A DNA stretch of 64,000 nt, taken from assembly GCF_022919095.1 (NCBI RefSeq), contig NZ_CP095073.1, forward strand, positions 1 to 64,000. The letters run 5' to 3'. The translations under genes and the position numbers were made by a program. The notes under the pieces are model-generated. The model was not told where the DNA came from. It saw only the letters and a list, made by a program, of their open reading frames with translations, and did no database searches. Source of the DNA: Halobacillus salinarum. GTDB lineage: Bacteria > Bacillota > Bacilli > Bacillales > Halobacillaceae. Below are positions 16,396 through 24,832 of this stretch, one piece after another. Position 1 is the first letter of the stretch. The number at the start of each line of letters is the position of its first letter.

Positions 16396-17053
16396 TTTGC
16401 TGGATCGCAGATTAAAAAAGATGAATCATGATGTTAAATACAATAAAGTAGCTTTTGAAGAGAAGGATATTCAAAAAATTGTCCAAAAAGCAAAACAAAG
16501 GCCGCATAGATTCAGGAAATCATGGATGGTTCGAACTCTTCCAATTCCAGCGGCAGCCGTCCTATTGTTTCTTTGTTTTCAGGTGATGCAGTCTCCAAGC
16601 GACCAAATGCATACTGCCTCTTTTTTGCCGGAAAAGCAGCTGGCTGATAAAGAGAAAATGACTCAAACTTTTGATCAGTCAAACATCCATCAATTAAAAG
16701 GAGAACAGTCATTGCAAGGAGCTCAAGCTGGCGACCAAACTTCAACGATGGTCCGGCAAACCTACGTAATTCATGAAGGGGCCAGGTACGTTCAAACAGG
16801 TCAATTAGTAGATTCTTCTAGGCTGGATGAAGTGATCGGGACTGTTCAGGATAGTACCGCTCAAACGGCTCCTTCCATGAATCACGCGCCGATGCTCTTT
16901 CCTAAAGCAAAAATTTATAGTGTAAAAGGAAAAAAAGACTCTGAGGCGATCGCCATTCAAAGCAGACACAACAGCGGTGTTGGTTCTTCCTCTGTCAGCC
17001 AGCAAGGCTATTTCCTTTTTGAAAAAGAAGCTGAGCTCAAGAAAGCTCAGTAA
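16388..17053 (+). CDS. probable anti-sigma factor, single-pass membrane protein
   Basis: 221 residues. A basic cytoplasmic part (residues 1-45), one membrane helix (TLPIPAAAVLLFLCFQV, about 54-70) and an extracytoplasmic part rich in Gln, Ser and Thr. There is no zinc-binding HxxxCxxC motif, so this is not a ZAS-type anti-sigma; the assignment rests on overlap with the ECF sigma gene and on topology. A terminator follows at 17072. Confidence 0.65.
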   Translation: MNDLLDRRLKKMNHDVKYNKVAFEEKDIQKIVQKAKQRPHRFRKSWMVRTLPIPAAAVLLFLCFQVMQSPSDQMHTASFLPEKQLADKEKMTQTFDQSNIHQLKGEQSLQGAQAGDQTSTMVRQTYVIHEGARYVQTGQLVDSSRLDEVIGTVQDSTAQTAPSMNHAPMLFPKAKIYSVKGKKDSEAIAIQSRHNSGVGSSSVSQQGYFLFEKEAELKKAQ

Positions 17054-17071
17054 ACCTATAGCAAGCAAAAG

Positions 17072-17104
17072 AAAAACCGCCTTTCTACATAAGGCGGTTT
17101 TTTA
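17072..17104. terminator. bidirectional intrinsic terminator
   Basis: AAAAACCGCCTT / AAGGCGGTTTTTT stem between convergent genes. Its right arm touches the stop codon of the UDG-like gene. Confidence 0.85.
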
Positions 17105-17719
17105 ATTTAAATAAGGCTTTACTTCATCGAGAGAATGATAAATATCCTCTTTTAAACGAGGATTATAAAAGATTGCCGCCGGATGATACAGGGGAAGAAT
17201 AAGGTAGGAAGAACGTGTTTGCACCAATCCATCAGACTCTTTGTCATATTGAAGAATTGGTCCTTTATATGGCTTTCCAAGAACATCTTTCATTTTATCT
17301 TTTCGTCCTGTCAGACGTTCATAAGCCACCCCTCCAAGCGTGATAATCAAAGAAGGTGAAATACGCTGAACTTGATAATCCAGAAGAGAGGCATGTGCAA
17401 GAATTTCTTTTTGGTTTGGTTTTCGATTTTCTTTCTTATCTTTATTCTTTCTCTTTACCCATTTGTACGGTCTGCTTCTTACAACACTTGTGATATAAAC
17501 ATGGTTCCTGCTCACTTCCAGGTACTCAAGCTGCTTATCCAGTTCTTTTCCTGCCCTTCCAATAAAAGGCTCGTCTTTCACTATTTCATTTTCGCCCGGA
17601 GCCTCACCGATAATCATGACTTTTGCGTTTGGATCTCCCTTCCCCAGTACGAATCCTTCCACGTTGTATTCTTGGATCCGTTCTTTCGCTTCCTGCACAA
17701 TTGACTCGGGTATGTCCAT
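17102..17719 (-). CDS. uracil-DNA glycosylase superfamily protein without Fe-S cysteines
   Basis: 205 residues of the UDG fold (PF03167). Motif A is GEAPGENEI (family 4 type, about residues 38-46), the Fe-S-domain position TNVVKCRP is changed to TSVVRSRP, and motif B is YHPAAIF. Family 4/5 enzymes hold a [4Fe-4S] cluster on four Cys, yet this protein has no Cys at all. It may excise uracil without a cluster or have another base specificity. ATG at 17719 lies 7 bases after GGAAGGAG; an in-frame extension to 17755 lacks one. Monocistronic. Confidence 0.8.
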   Translation of the reverse strand: MDIPESIVQEAKERIQEYNVEGFVLGKGDPNAKVMIIGEAPGENEIVKDEPFIGRAGKELDKQLEYLEVSRNHVYITSVVRSRPYKWVKRKNKDKKENRKPNQKEILAHASLLDYQVQRISPSLIITLGGVAYERLTGRKDKMKDVLGKPYKGPILQYDKESDGLVQTRSSYLILPLYHPAAIFYNPRLKEDIYHSLDEVKPYLN

Positions 17720-17774
17720 GGCTTGACTCCTTCCTAAACAACTAGAGAGCACCAATCTGATGCCCTCTTTAAGG

Positions 17775-19275
17775 TTATTTATTTATAAGCACTTTTTCAT
17801 TTTTTTTAATCAAGTCGGCGGTCAGTTGACCTGAGAGCGTAACCATAGGAACTCCGCCCCTGGATGAGTGGATCCTCCCACAAAATAAAGGTGGTCATAG
17901 ACCTGACTCTTAGAAGGGACTTTAAAGCCTCCATTCGTTTTGCGGTCTGCAGCAATCCCATATATTGAACCGCCATTCGGGCCGTAAAGCTTTTCTAAAT
18001 CTTCAGGGGTGAATCGATATTCAAACTCAATCGATTCTTCTAATCCTTCCATTCCCATACGTTCAAGCTTCGCTAATACCTTTGAACGGTACGCATCCCA
18101 ATCGACCGGCTTACGTTTCCCGTCCTTTAATGGAGGAACATGGGTAAGCACAAACAGATTGTCTTGTCCTTCAGGAGCTTGGGTATGATCTGACCTTGAG
18201 GAAATCCCTATATAAATCGTCGGGTCATCCGCCGGTTTCTCCTGATCAAAAATTTGCTTGAATTCTCGCTCCGGATCTTCTGAGAAGAAGAAATTATGGT
18301 GCTTTAAATGTTCGAATCGCTTGTTCGTTCCCAGCAAAAGGACGAGCCCCGATACTGTCGGTTCAAACTTCTTAGACAAGGCTTTCGTTTCCTTCTTAAC
18401 TTTTGCGGTTTGTGGAGCAAGACGGCGATACACCGGGATCGCTTCCAAATTTGAAACAACAATATCTGCGTTGTGGACCACTCCGTCCTCAGTCTCTACT
18501 CCTGTCACTTTGTCTCCTTCGGTGAGGAGATGGCGAACAGGGGTATTCAAGTGAACATCAACGCGAAGCTCTTCCATCAGCTGTCCCATTGCTTCAGCAA
18601 TTTTGTACATGCCGCCCTGCACATAGTAGATCCCTAACCCAAGCTGCACATAGACGAGTTGATTTAATATTGCTGGAGATGCATAAGGGTTTGAACCGAC
18701 ATACATGACAAAGAAATTAAACAGCTGTTCTAAATATTTATTATCAAAATATTTATGGGTTGATTTTGCCACGGTTTTCATCGGATCCATCTTTAGTAAG
18801 TCACTCAGTTTATGGTGATTCTTTAAATCTTTTAAATCTTGAATGCTGTATTTATAAAAACTTTTTCTGCACAGTTCATACATTTCCTGACTATACGATA
18901 AGAAATCCGTTAATTTCCGATTTGGTCGATCCGTAACCTTCGCCATTTCCTGCAGCATATTAGGAAGATCACTCGTGACGTCCAGTTGTGTCCCGTCCTC
19001 AAAAAAAGTTCGCCACTGAGGCTCTACTCTTTTGACGGTTATGTAGTCTTCCAGTCGACGATGAACACTTTCAAACAGCTGCTCAAGGACCCAGGGCATT
19101 GTAAGTATCGAAGGACCGGTGTCAAAGGTGAAGCCTTTCCCTGATCTTCGATTCAGTTTACCTCCAAGGTTACTGTTCTTTTCCAACAGCTTCACTTCAT
19201 ACCCGTCTCCCTGCAGACGAATAGCAGAGGACATCCCCCTAAACCTGCTCCGATTACTATCGCTTTTTTCTTCAC
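17775..19275 (-). pseudogene. CrtI/CrtN-type carotenoid desaturase, two apparent frameshifts
   Basis: FAD-dependent desaturase of about 500 residues. The N terminus (VKKKAIVIGAGLGG, GTG at 19275 after GGAGGTGG) and the rest (MSSAIRLQGDGYEVKLLEKN onward) are in different frames until one G is added at 19235-19239. At the C terminus one G added at 17857-17860 turns THPGAEFLW into the family ending THPGGGVPMVTLSGQ and continues to TAA at 17775. Body motifs include FDTGPSILTMPW and SNPYASPAILNQLVYVQ. It is closest in feel to 4,4-diapophytoene desaturases (CrtN) of pigmented Bacillales, hence yellow-orange C30 carotenoids; CrtP-type oxidase activity cannot be excluded. No synthase gene is adjacent. 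Confidence 0.82.
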
Positions 19276-19598
19276 TTGCTCCACCTCCAGCTTTTATCCA
19301 AAAGAGCCTCATAATCATCCAGCCCACTTAACACAACGAGAAGGATAGAAAAGAACGGTTATCCTGAAGCAGTTGAATATCCAGACACTACAGGCAAGGT
19401 CACCACGGCCTCTTCCTACTGTCGATGTATTCTTCTCCGTCCCTATTCTATCCTTCTTTCTCATAGCTGCTACGTATAAGACTTACTTCCCTGAAGGATT
19501 AAACGATAAACAGTCCAATCTGCTGCTTGAAAAAGCAGAGCATCCGGCTTATGATTACGATAATTCCAACATTCTCAAATGTAAGAAAGGTTTTCTTA

Positions 19599-19760
19599 AT
19601 GATTACAATTTATTGGATATTCATTTTAACAGTTGTCTGTCTTACTTTTTATCTGATATTTAGAAAATTGACTAAACAAAGCTATGTGATCATTACAATC
19701 ATTGCGGTTTGTTACCTTGTGATTATCATTTACAGCTTTATGATTCATAAACTTATTTAG
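19599..19760 (+). CDS. small membrane protein, unknown
   Basis: 53 residues, two hydrophobic helices (ITIYWIFILTVVCLTFYLIF and VIITIIAVCYLVIIIYSFMI) with a short basic turn. ATG at 19599 has AAAGG eight bases upstream. No family recognised. Its last codons overlap the 3' end of the convergent next gene by 8 bases. The region 19331-19598 upstream holds no gene I can support. Confidence 0.55.
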   Translation: MITIYWIFILTVVCLTFYLIFRKLTKQSYVIITIIAVCYLVIIIYSFMIHKLI

Positions 19761-19986
19761 GCTTGTTTGATTCCTGGTATTTTGGATTTACCGCTTCCCT
19801 GATGTGATACAACTCGGAGTAAATGGCTGTACCATAGACACATAAAATGCTCAAAAACATAGATAAGAGAAAGGCGGTTCCGTCAAGATCGAATCCCAGG
19901 ACTGCTGTAAAACCGACAATTGCCCCAATGATGACGCCAATCCCTGTAAAAACTAAGATTTTTTGCAGCGTAACTGAATAAACCAC
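19753..19986 (-). CDS. small membrane protein, unknown
   Basis: 77 residues with two membrane helices (ILVFTGIGVIIGAIVGFTAVL and AFLLSMFLSILCVYGTAIY) and a charged tail. GTG start at 19986 follows AGAGGTGAT. No recognised domain. Stands alone upstream of a minus-strand operon with its own terminator. Confidence 0.6.
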   Translation of the reverse strand: MVYSVTLQKILVFTGIGVIIGAIVGFTAVLGFDLDGTAFLLSMFLSILCVYGTAIYSELYHIREAVNPKYQESNKPK

Positions 19987-20078
19987 TGTTAATCACCTCT
20001 TCTTGTTGATCTATGCTTAGTTATACCCTTGTTTAGGCCAATGCACACATGAATGCTCAACCATCAACAACATGATAT

Positions 20079-20112
20079 AAAAAAAGGCCGCCTCTGTTTT
20101 CAGAGACGGCCA
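20079..20112 (-). terminator. intrinsic terminator of the surface-protein gene
   Basis: GGCCGTCTCTG / CAGAGGCGGCC stem followed by TTTTTTTATA on the minus strand, 85 bases after the stop at 20197. Confidence 0.85.
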
Positions 20113-20196
20113 AAGTCATGAGCTCAAGTCTAAGTGGAAGCTATTCAATACCATTCTTTTAAAGAACAATTGCGCTATATGAACAGCACTAAGAGA

Positions 20197-21528
20197 TTAC
20201 TGCTGTTTGGACTGGTTTCTTAAGAATATACCCGCAGCACCAATTAAAGCTAAAATGGATGCGTAGATCCAGATGTCCTGATCATGAGCGGTGCCCCCCA
20301 TGCCTGTATCGGGCATTTCAGACGGCATTTTCATAAATTTGTCCGGCATCTGTGCTACAAATGCTCCAGACAGAGCTTTTGAAGCTTTAAACATGTGAGC
20401 GTATGAATCTCTTAGCGTCATATAAACTTTATCGTAGTCCTCTGCCGCATACTGATCAAAATCATTAATCAAATAATCAGCGTGCTGCTGCAGACTTCCT
20501 GACAAGGCATCTGCTTTCAAGCGACCATCTGTAGCTGTTTCAAGAAACTTGGAGAAGTTCATACGATAATCTTCCAGCGCTTGCAAAGCTTCATCCTTCA
20601 TCGCCTGGTCATCAGCTGCAGTTCCTTTGACATATTTCACAAAGTCTTGAATGTGCTTACTCCAAATATCATTAAATTTCTGCCCCGCTTCTTCTCCGTA
20701 AAGGGAAGAGATTGCCTTCGTTAAATCCTGTGTATTCATGGACAATGCTTTGACTGAAGCATCAAAGTCTTTCGAACCATCTAAACCATTTTGCATCGCC
20801 ATCGTAGCGAGACCCGTGTGTTCACTCAACAGATAGTTCAATTGGGAACGCAAATCTGCTGCAGGAGTTACAGCTTTCGTATCATTAAACTTGTCCGGAA
20901 ATTGATTCACAATCGCACCAGAAAGACCTTTACTTACCATATACATATGGTGAATCGCTTCTCTTTCCTTCATATAGGCTTCCTGATAATTTCCATTTAC
21001 ATAGCTGTCAAAAGCACCGATCAGCTGGTTAACGTGGGTTTGAAGGCCTTCCATCAGATTTTCAGCTTTTAATCGGCCATCAGTTGCTGATTCAAGAAAC
21101 TTAGAGAAATCCTGGCGGTAATTTTTCAAATGATTTAGCGCTTCTTGTTTCGCTTGTTCATCCTGATTGCCAGTAGCTTTTACATAGTCCACGAAAAAGC
21201 TAATGTGAGAGGACCACATTTTTTTGAATTTCTGTCCAGCTTCGTCACCATAAACGGAAGCAATAGCTGCCGATAAATCTTCTGTGTTCTTTTCAAGTGC
21301 GCTTGCTGACTGTTTAAAATCAGGAGCTTCCTGTGCCCCTTTTCTCATTGTTTCAATCGCTAAGTACGCATGCTCACTAAGCAGGTTGTCCAACGTGGAA
21401 CGCAGTTCTACAGCTTTTGTTTCTACGGTAGGCATGTTACTGTCTTCTGCATTTACAACATCCAATGAAGTAGGTAATAGTACCGATACGCTGAGTGGTA
21501 CTACAAGCATAGCTTTTTTTAAATTCAT
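20197..21528 (-). CDS. sortase-type surface protein with an internal duplication
   Basis: 443 residues. Signal peptide (MLVVPLSVSVLLPTSLDVVNA), then two homologous all-helical repeats (about residues 35-215 and 220-400); both contain LLSEHxxLA, DLxxAIxSxYGxEAGQKF, NFSKFLExATDGRLKA and a xxMxxASKxLSGA ending. The tail MPDTGMGG, a membrane helix and basic residues form an LPXTG-like cell-wall sorting signal with Met in place of Leu. Ligand and role unknown. It is preceded by a promoter (21570-21597) matching that of the ECF sigma operon next door, so it is probably a target of that sigma factor. Confidence 0.75.
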   Translation of the reverse strand: MNLKKAMLVVPLSVSVLLPTSLDVVNAEDSNMPTVETKAVELRSTLDNLLSEHAYLAIETMRKGAQEAPDFKQSASALEKNTEDLSAAIASVYGDEAGQKFKKMWSSHISFFVDYVKATGNQDEQAKQEALNHLKNYRQDFSKFLESATDGRLKAENLMEGLQTHVNQLIGAFDSYVNGNYQEAYMKEREAIHHMYMVSKGLSGAIVNQFPDKFNDTKAVTPAADLRSQLNYLLSEHTGLATMAMQNGLDGSKDFDASVKALSMNTQDLTKAISSLYGEEAGQKFNDIWSKHIQDFVKYVKGTAADDQAMKDEALQALEDYRMNFSKFLETATDGRLKADALSGSLQQHADYLINDFDQYAAEDYDKVYMTLRDSYAHMFKASKALSGAFVAQMPDKFMKMPSEMPDTGMGGTAHDQDIWIYASILALIGAAGIFLRNQSKQQ

Positions 21529-21569
21529 AAGTCCGATCTCTCCTTTTTATTTTTTGTTTATTCATGTAG

Positions 21570-21597
21570 CTATCGAAACAATAGGGAGATCGGATCA
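21570..21597 (-). promoter_or_regulatory. putative ECF-sigma promoter of the surface-protein gene
   Basis: On the minus strand TGATCC, a 16-base spacer and CGATAGCTA. The same elements with the same spacing occur at 23358-23331 before the ECF sigma gene. About 40 bases separate it from the start codon. Confidence 0.65.
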
Positions 21598-21804
21598 CAT
21601 TTTCGTCAAAAAAGTTCAAAAAAATTTCAAAAAGATTGCAGACAACTGAAGAACAGCTGTCTGCAAACCATTCCCCCTAAAGGCAAACAAAGAAGAATAA
21701 GGGAATTCCGAAGCCATCGATGGTTCGTAGGGACCGCACCTGAAATACACTCCGCTTTTTTCGGGCACCAGCCTTATATGAATATGAAGTTCATCCACCA
21801 TGAA

Positions 21805-21858
21805 AAATCCGAATGATGATGAAAACTTATCATAATAAGTACACCTTCATTCGGATTT
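21805..21858 (-). terminator. hairpin after the ECF/anti-sigma operon
   Basis: AAATCCGAATG / CATTCGGATTT inverted repeat with a long loop, followed on the minus strand by TTTTT. It lies 43 bases after the anti-sigma stop. Nothing else was found in 21598-21804. Confidence 0.5.
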
Positions 21859-21900
21859 CATAATGGCTAAAACAACATTGTCCCAGCCCATAATTTCCGT

Positions 21901-22689
21901 TTATAAATTTGAGCTCATAATGACTTCACCTTGAGGAGTTTCACTTGTGGCATCGGGTTCTCTGGAAATCGCTACAGAATCCCAGTCCACGTCCTCAGGA
22001 AGATCTTCAAGAGAATACGCTACAGCACCTTCCCCATCCTGGTTGGCTACAAAGGTGCCTGCTCGATAAGGCTTCTCTCCCTTGATCAACCACACTTGGT
22101 AAACTTCACTTCCTTGAAGCTGGTCTAAGCCCTCGGCCTGCAAGGTAAGAAGGTTTTTATTATCCTGCTGGATTAAAGCTGCAGTAGCATTTGCCTGAAC
22201 CGATGTGCCTTTAAGCTGCACTCTTTCAGCCACCTCGTCAGTGATATCCTGCTGCTGTTGACCTTGTTCAGTTGTTTCATCCTGATTCAGCAAGGTCACA
22301 ACATTTCCAAGCAAAGATAGCGTAAGGGCGGCGACCAGTCCTCTTATGATCCACGGATGTGGAGTTGGATGTGCTTTTCCCGGTTCTCGGGATTCTTCAT
22401 TATGAGAATCTAAGTCGACTATTGTTTTATCGGGTGCTTCAAGATCACTGCTTTCCTCACTGTCCAGCTGTTCTTCTGCAAATACAGCCTCCAGTACACG
22501 GTCCTTCATGTCTTTCGGAGGGTCCACAGGCTCAGAAGCGAACGGTAAATCATCTGTCAGCATGGTTAACTCTTCTAGCTCTGCCTGACATTCTTCACAG
22601 TTTTCCAAATGGCGTTCAAACTCTTTCTTTTCTTCTTCAGTCAACTGATCGTTGAAGTAATCGATGATTTTATCACACTCGTTACGCAT
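21901..22689 (-). CDS. RskA-type anti-sigma factor with zinc-finger domain
   Basis: 262 residues. N-terminal zinc-binding anti-sigma domain with the H-x3-C-x2-C motif (ERHLENCEECQAELEEL, about residues 26-36), a membrane helix (GLVAALTLSLLGNVVTLL, about 114-131) and an extracytoplasmic RskA C-terminal domain (SEVYQVWLIKGEKPYRAGTF). Such proteins hold the sigma factor at the membrane until proteolysis frees it. Start overlaps the sigma gene end by 8 bases. Confidence 0.88.
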   Translation of the reverse strand: MRNECDKIIDYFNDQLTEEEKKEFERHLENCEECQAELEELTMLTDDLPFASEPVDPPKDMKDRVLEAVFAEEQLDSEESSDLEAPDKTIVDLDSHNEESREPGKAHPTPHPWIIRGLVAALTLSLLGNVVTLLNQDETTEQGQQQQDITDEVAERVQLKGTSVQANATAALIQQDNKNLLTLQAEGLDQLQGSEVYQVWLIKGEKPYRAGTFVANQDGEGAVAYSLEDLPEDVDWDSVAISREPDATSETPQGEVIMSSNL

Positions 22690-23245
22690 CGTCTTTGCCC
22701 CCTTTCCCTATCGATATCTCTTTCTTTAAATGCTGTAAGGCCAGCCTTATTCTTCCCTTCACTGTACCCAGCGGCAGTTCACATTGTTCAGCTATTTCTC
22801 GTTGATTCTGCCCTTTGAAATAAAAGAGCTCTACCATTTGCTTTTGCTCATCAGAAAGAGTTCTAATGGCCCTTCTGACTAGTTCTCCTTGTTCTTTCCA
22901 TTCAATAATGTCCTCAGTCGATGATGTTTCTTCTTCAGGAATATCCGTTTCTTCTTCAAGAGAAAAGTTTTGATTCTTTGTTTTACGGATCCAATCGATC
23001 GCTGTGTACCGTGTAATCGTTACGATCCAGGAAGAAAACTTTCCTTTTCTATCATTATAGTTGGCTTTTTTAGTCCAAAGTTTTATAAAAACTTCTTGCA
23101 CGACTTCTTCAGCTATTGTCTGATCACCAGCTAATTTTATGACAAAGGAATAAAGCAGCTTTTCGTATTTATCGTAGAGTCGTTCCAAAGCCTGCTTATC
23201 CCCAGTCTTCATCTGGTGATAGAGTTCTACATCCCGATTACTCAT
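22682..23245 (-). CDS. ECF sigma factor partner of the RskA-type anti-sigma
   Basis: 187 residues. Region 2 (LAGDQTIAEEVVQEVFIKLWTK) and region 4 (LSDEQKQMVELFYFKGQNQREIAEQCELPLGTVKGRIRLAL) are intact; it belongs to the SigK/RskA-linked group of ECF factors. Co-transcribed with the anti-sigma gene. The promoter at 23331-23358 shares -35, -10 and spacing with that of the surface-protein gene, so the operon is probably autoregulated. Start ATG follows AAAAGGAG. Confidence 0.9.
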   Translation of the reverse strand: MSNRDVELYHQMKTGDKQALERLYDKYEKLLYSFVIKLAGDQTIAEEVVQEVFIKLWTKKANYNDRKGKFSSWIVTITRYTAIDWIRKTKNQNFSLEEETDIPEEETSSTEDIIEWKEQGELVRRAIRTLSDEQKQMVELFYFKGQNQREIAEQCELPLGTVKGRIRLALQHLKKEISIGKGGKDDA

Positions 23246-23330
23246 AGCACACTCCTTTTATAGTGGTAGATACAATTATCATAGCATACCATCCCACTTT
23301 ATCACCTTTTCTGGGAGCCTTGCTACTTAG

Positions 23331-23358
23331 CTATCGAATCACATCTTCATTTAGATCA
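23331..23358 (-). promoter_or_regulatory. putative autoregulatory ECF-sigma promoter
   Basis: TGATCT, 16-base spacer, CGATAGCTA on the minus strand, matching 21597-21570. The spacer sequences differ, so the likeness is confined to the promoter elements. Confidence 0.65.
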
Positions 23359-23484
23359 TTTTTTTCGAAAAAATTAAGGCCCAAAATCCTGATTTGAGCA
23401 GGTTGCGTACGTGCTTAACGTTCTTTTCCTATTTTAATATGTTTCACAGTGAAGATGAAAGGGTATAGAAAATGTTAAATAAAA

Positions 23485-23513
23485 GAGCATCCTTTTCGAA
23501 AAAAGGATGCTCA
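23485..23513 (-). terminator. intrinsic terminator downstream of the PLP-enzyme gene
   Basis: GAGCATCCTTTT / AAAAGGATGCTC stem followed on the minus strand by TTTTATTT. The rest of the 23359-23612 gap holds only a second weak hairpin and the palindrome at 23590. Confidence 0.7.
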
Positions 23514-23589
23514 CCATTTTAGATTTTACCATTCCTAAAAACCGTGTCCATCTCAACACTTGAGAAGTGACAACGGTTTTTTTATTCAC

Positions 23590-23609
23590 TTAAACAAACG
23601 TTTGATTAA
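23590..23609. repeat. 20-bp near-palindrome, copy 1
   Basis: TTAAACAAACGTTTGATTAA, 3 bases beyond the stop codon of the minus-strand PLP gene. Its exact reverse complement occurs at 31652-31671, at the stop codon of an unrelated plus-strand gene. The form (two half-sites around ACGT) resembles TetR-family operators. Confidence 0.6.
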
Positions 23610-23612
23610 CAT

Positions 23613-24758
23613 CTAAATGGATTGTTTAATAGCTTCCTTAAACTGTTTAATGATGTCTTCGCTATCTTCAATTCCTACTGACAGCCTGATTACATACTCG
23701 TTAATCCCTACGGTTTCCAGTTGATGTTCATTCAGCGACCGATGCGATGTTTTTACAGGATAAGAGACTGTCGTTTCCACACCAGCAAGTGTCGGAGCGA
23801 TTTTTACCCATCCCAGGGACTTAAACCACTGCTCCACTTGGACGTTTGGCTGCAGCTCAATGGTTACAATGGCCCCATTTCCCCTTTCAGAAACAAACTC
23901 AGGGTAGTAGACAGTTTTCACATGAGGTTCTTCCTTTAATGCGTTTGCCAGCTTTTTAGCATTTTCGGATTGTTTATCCATCCTTAAGGCCAGTGTTTTT
24001 GTACCCCTTTGAGCAAGCCAGGCTTCGAATGGGCTTAAGCTTGCACCAAGAGTGGAGACTTTCTTTGCGGCAGTTTGAATAAGGGCTGAACGCCCGACCA
24101 AAACACCTGCAGTCACATCGCTGTGTCCCCCTATATACTTCGTGGCACTATGAACAACAAGATCAATTCCTTGTTCAATAGGAGTCAGCAAGTAAGGGGT
24201 AGCAAATGTATTATCCACCATTGTTTTCAAACCATGCTCCTTTGCAAGGCTGACAATGCCGGGGATATCCTCTACTCGTAGGAATGGGTTCGAAATGGAT
24301 TCCGTGTACAAAAGACGTGTATTAGGACGAATTTCTTTCCTGACTTCCTCCAAATCATGAAATGAGACAAGCGAAACCTCCAAGCCGAAATCCTTTAATT
24401 CTTTCGATAAAAGGTGATAAGTGCCGCCATAAACATCTTCTGCTGCGATAAGATGGTCTCCTGGCTTGACTACTGAAAGAATGCCGGAAAGGATAGCTGA
24501 CATCCCTGACGATGTAGCCACTCCGGCTTCCGCCTTCTCTAAACGGGCGATGGTCTGTCCGAGCTCCTCCGTATTCGGATTTCTTTCCCTCGTGTATAAA
24601 TAAGCGGCTTCTCCATTATAGTAGCTTTCTAAGTGGTCCAAGTCCTTAAAGGTAAATGCAGTCGTCTGGTAAATAGGCGTTGTTTTGCTGTTTAAAGCCA
24701 TTGACTGATCGATATGGTTATGTACTACTTGGGTTTCAAATGATGAATCTGACATCAT
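23613..24758 (-). CDS. Cys/Met metabolism PLP enzyme (cystathionine gamma-lyase or synthase like)
   Basis: 381 residues of the trans-sulfuration family. The PLP lysine is in HSATKYIGGHSDVTAG; other marks are TTPIYQTTAF, YTRERNPNTEELGQTIARLE, SSGMSAI and TIVDNTFATPYL-like MVDNTFATPY. It could be a cystathionine gamma-synthase, gamma-lyase/homocysteine desulfhydrase or O-acetylhomoserine sulfhydrylase; sequence alone does not settle this. Start is one of two adjacent ATGs (24758, 24755) after GAGGAG; the frame is open further upstream but has no other start signal. No SAM riboswitch is present in the 74-base gap to the previous gene. Confidence 0.88.
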   Translation of the reverse strand: MMSDSSFETQVVHNHIDQSMALNSKTTPIYQTTAFTFKDLDHLESYYNGEAAYLYTRERNPNTEELGQTIARLEKAEAGVATSSGMSAILSGILSVVKPGDHLIAAEDVYGGTYHLLSKELKDFGLEVSLVSFHDLEEVRKEIRPNTRLLYTESISNPFLRVEDIPGIVSLAKEHGLKTMVDNTFATPYLLTPIEQGIDLVVHSATKYIGGHSDVTAGVLVGRSALIQTAAKKVSTLGASLSPFEAWLAQRGTKTLALRMDKQSENAKKLANALKEEPHVKTVYYPEFVSERGNGAIVTIELQPNVQVEQWFKSLGWVKIAPTLAGVETTVSYPVKTSHRSLNEHQLETVGINEYVIRLSVGIEDSEDIIKQFKEAIKQSI

Positions 24759-24832
24759 ACTTCTCCTCTCTGTAACTATGACAATAAAGAAAGTATATAG
24801 AGGGAGAGAGAGATCTGTCAAAAAATTCTGTT

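Noticed and set aside
19373-19663. 96-codon plus-strand ORF
   Set aside because: No ribosome binding site and unlike any protein; the shorter membrane ORF at 19599 in another frame is better supported.
21616-21801. 61-codon minus-strand ORF upstream of the surface-protein gene
   Set aside because: Poor start, and it overlaps the ECF promoter region; no coding character.
24759-24832. SAM riboswitch before the PLP enzyme gene
   Set aside because: The gap is only 74 bases and lacks the conserved S-box sequences.
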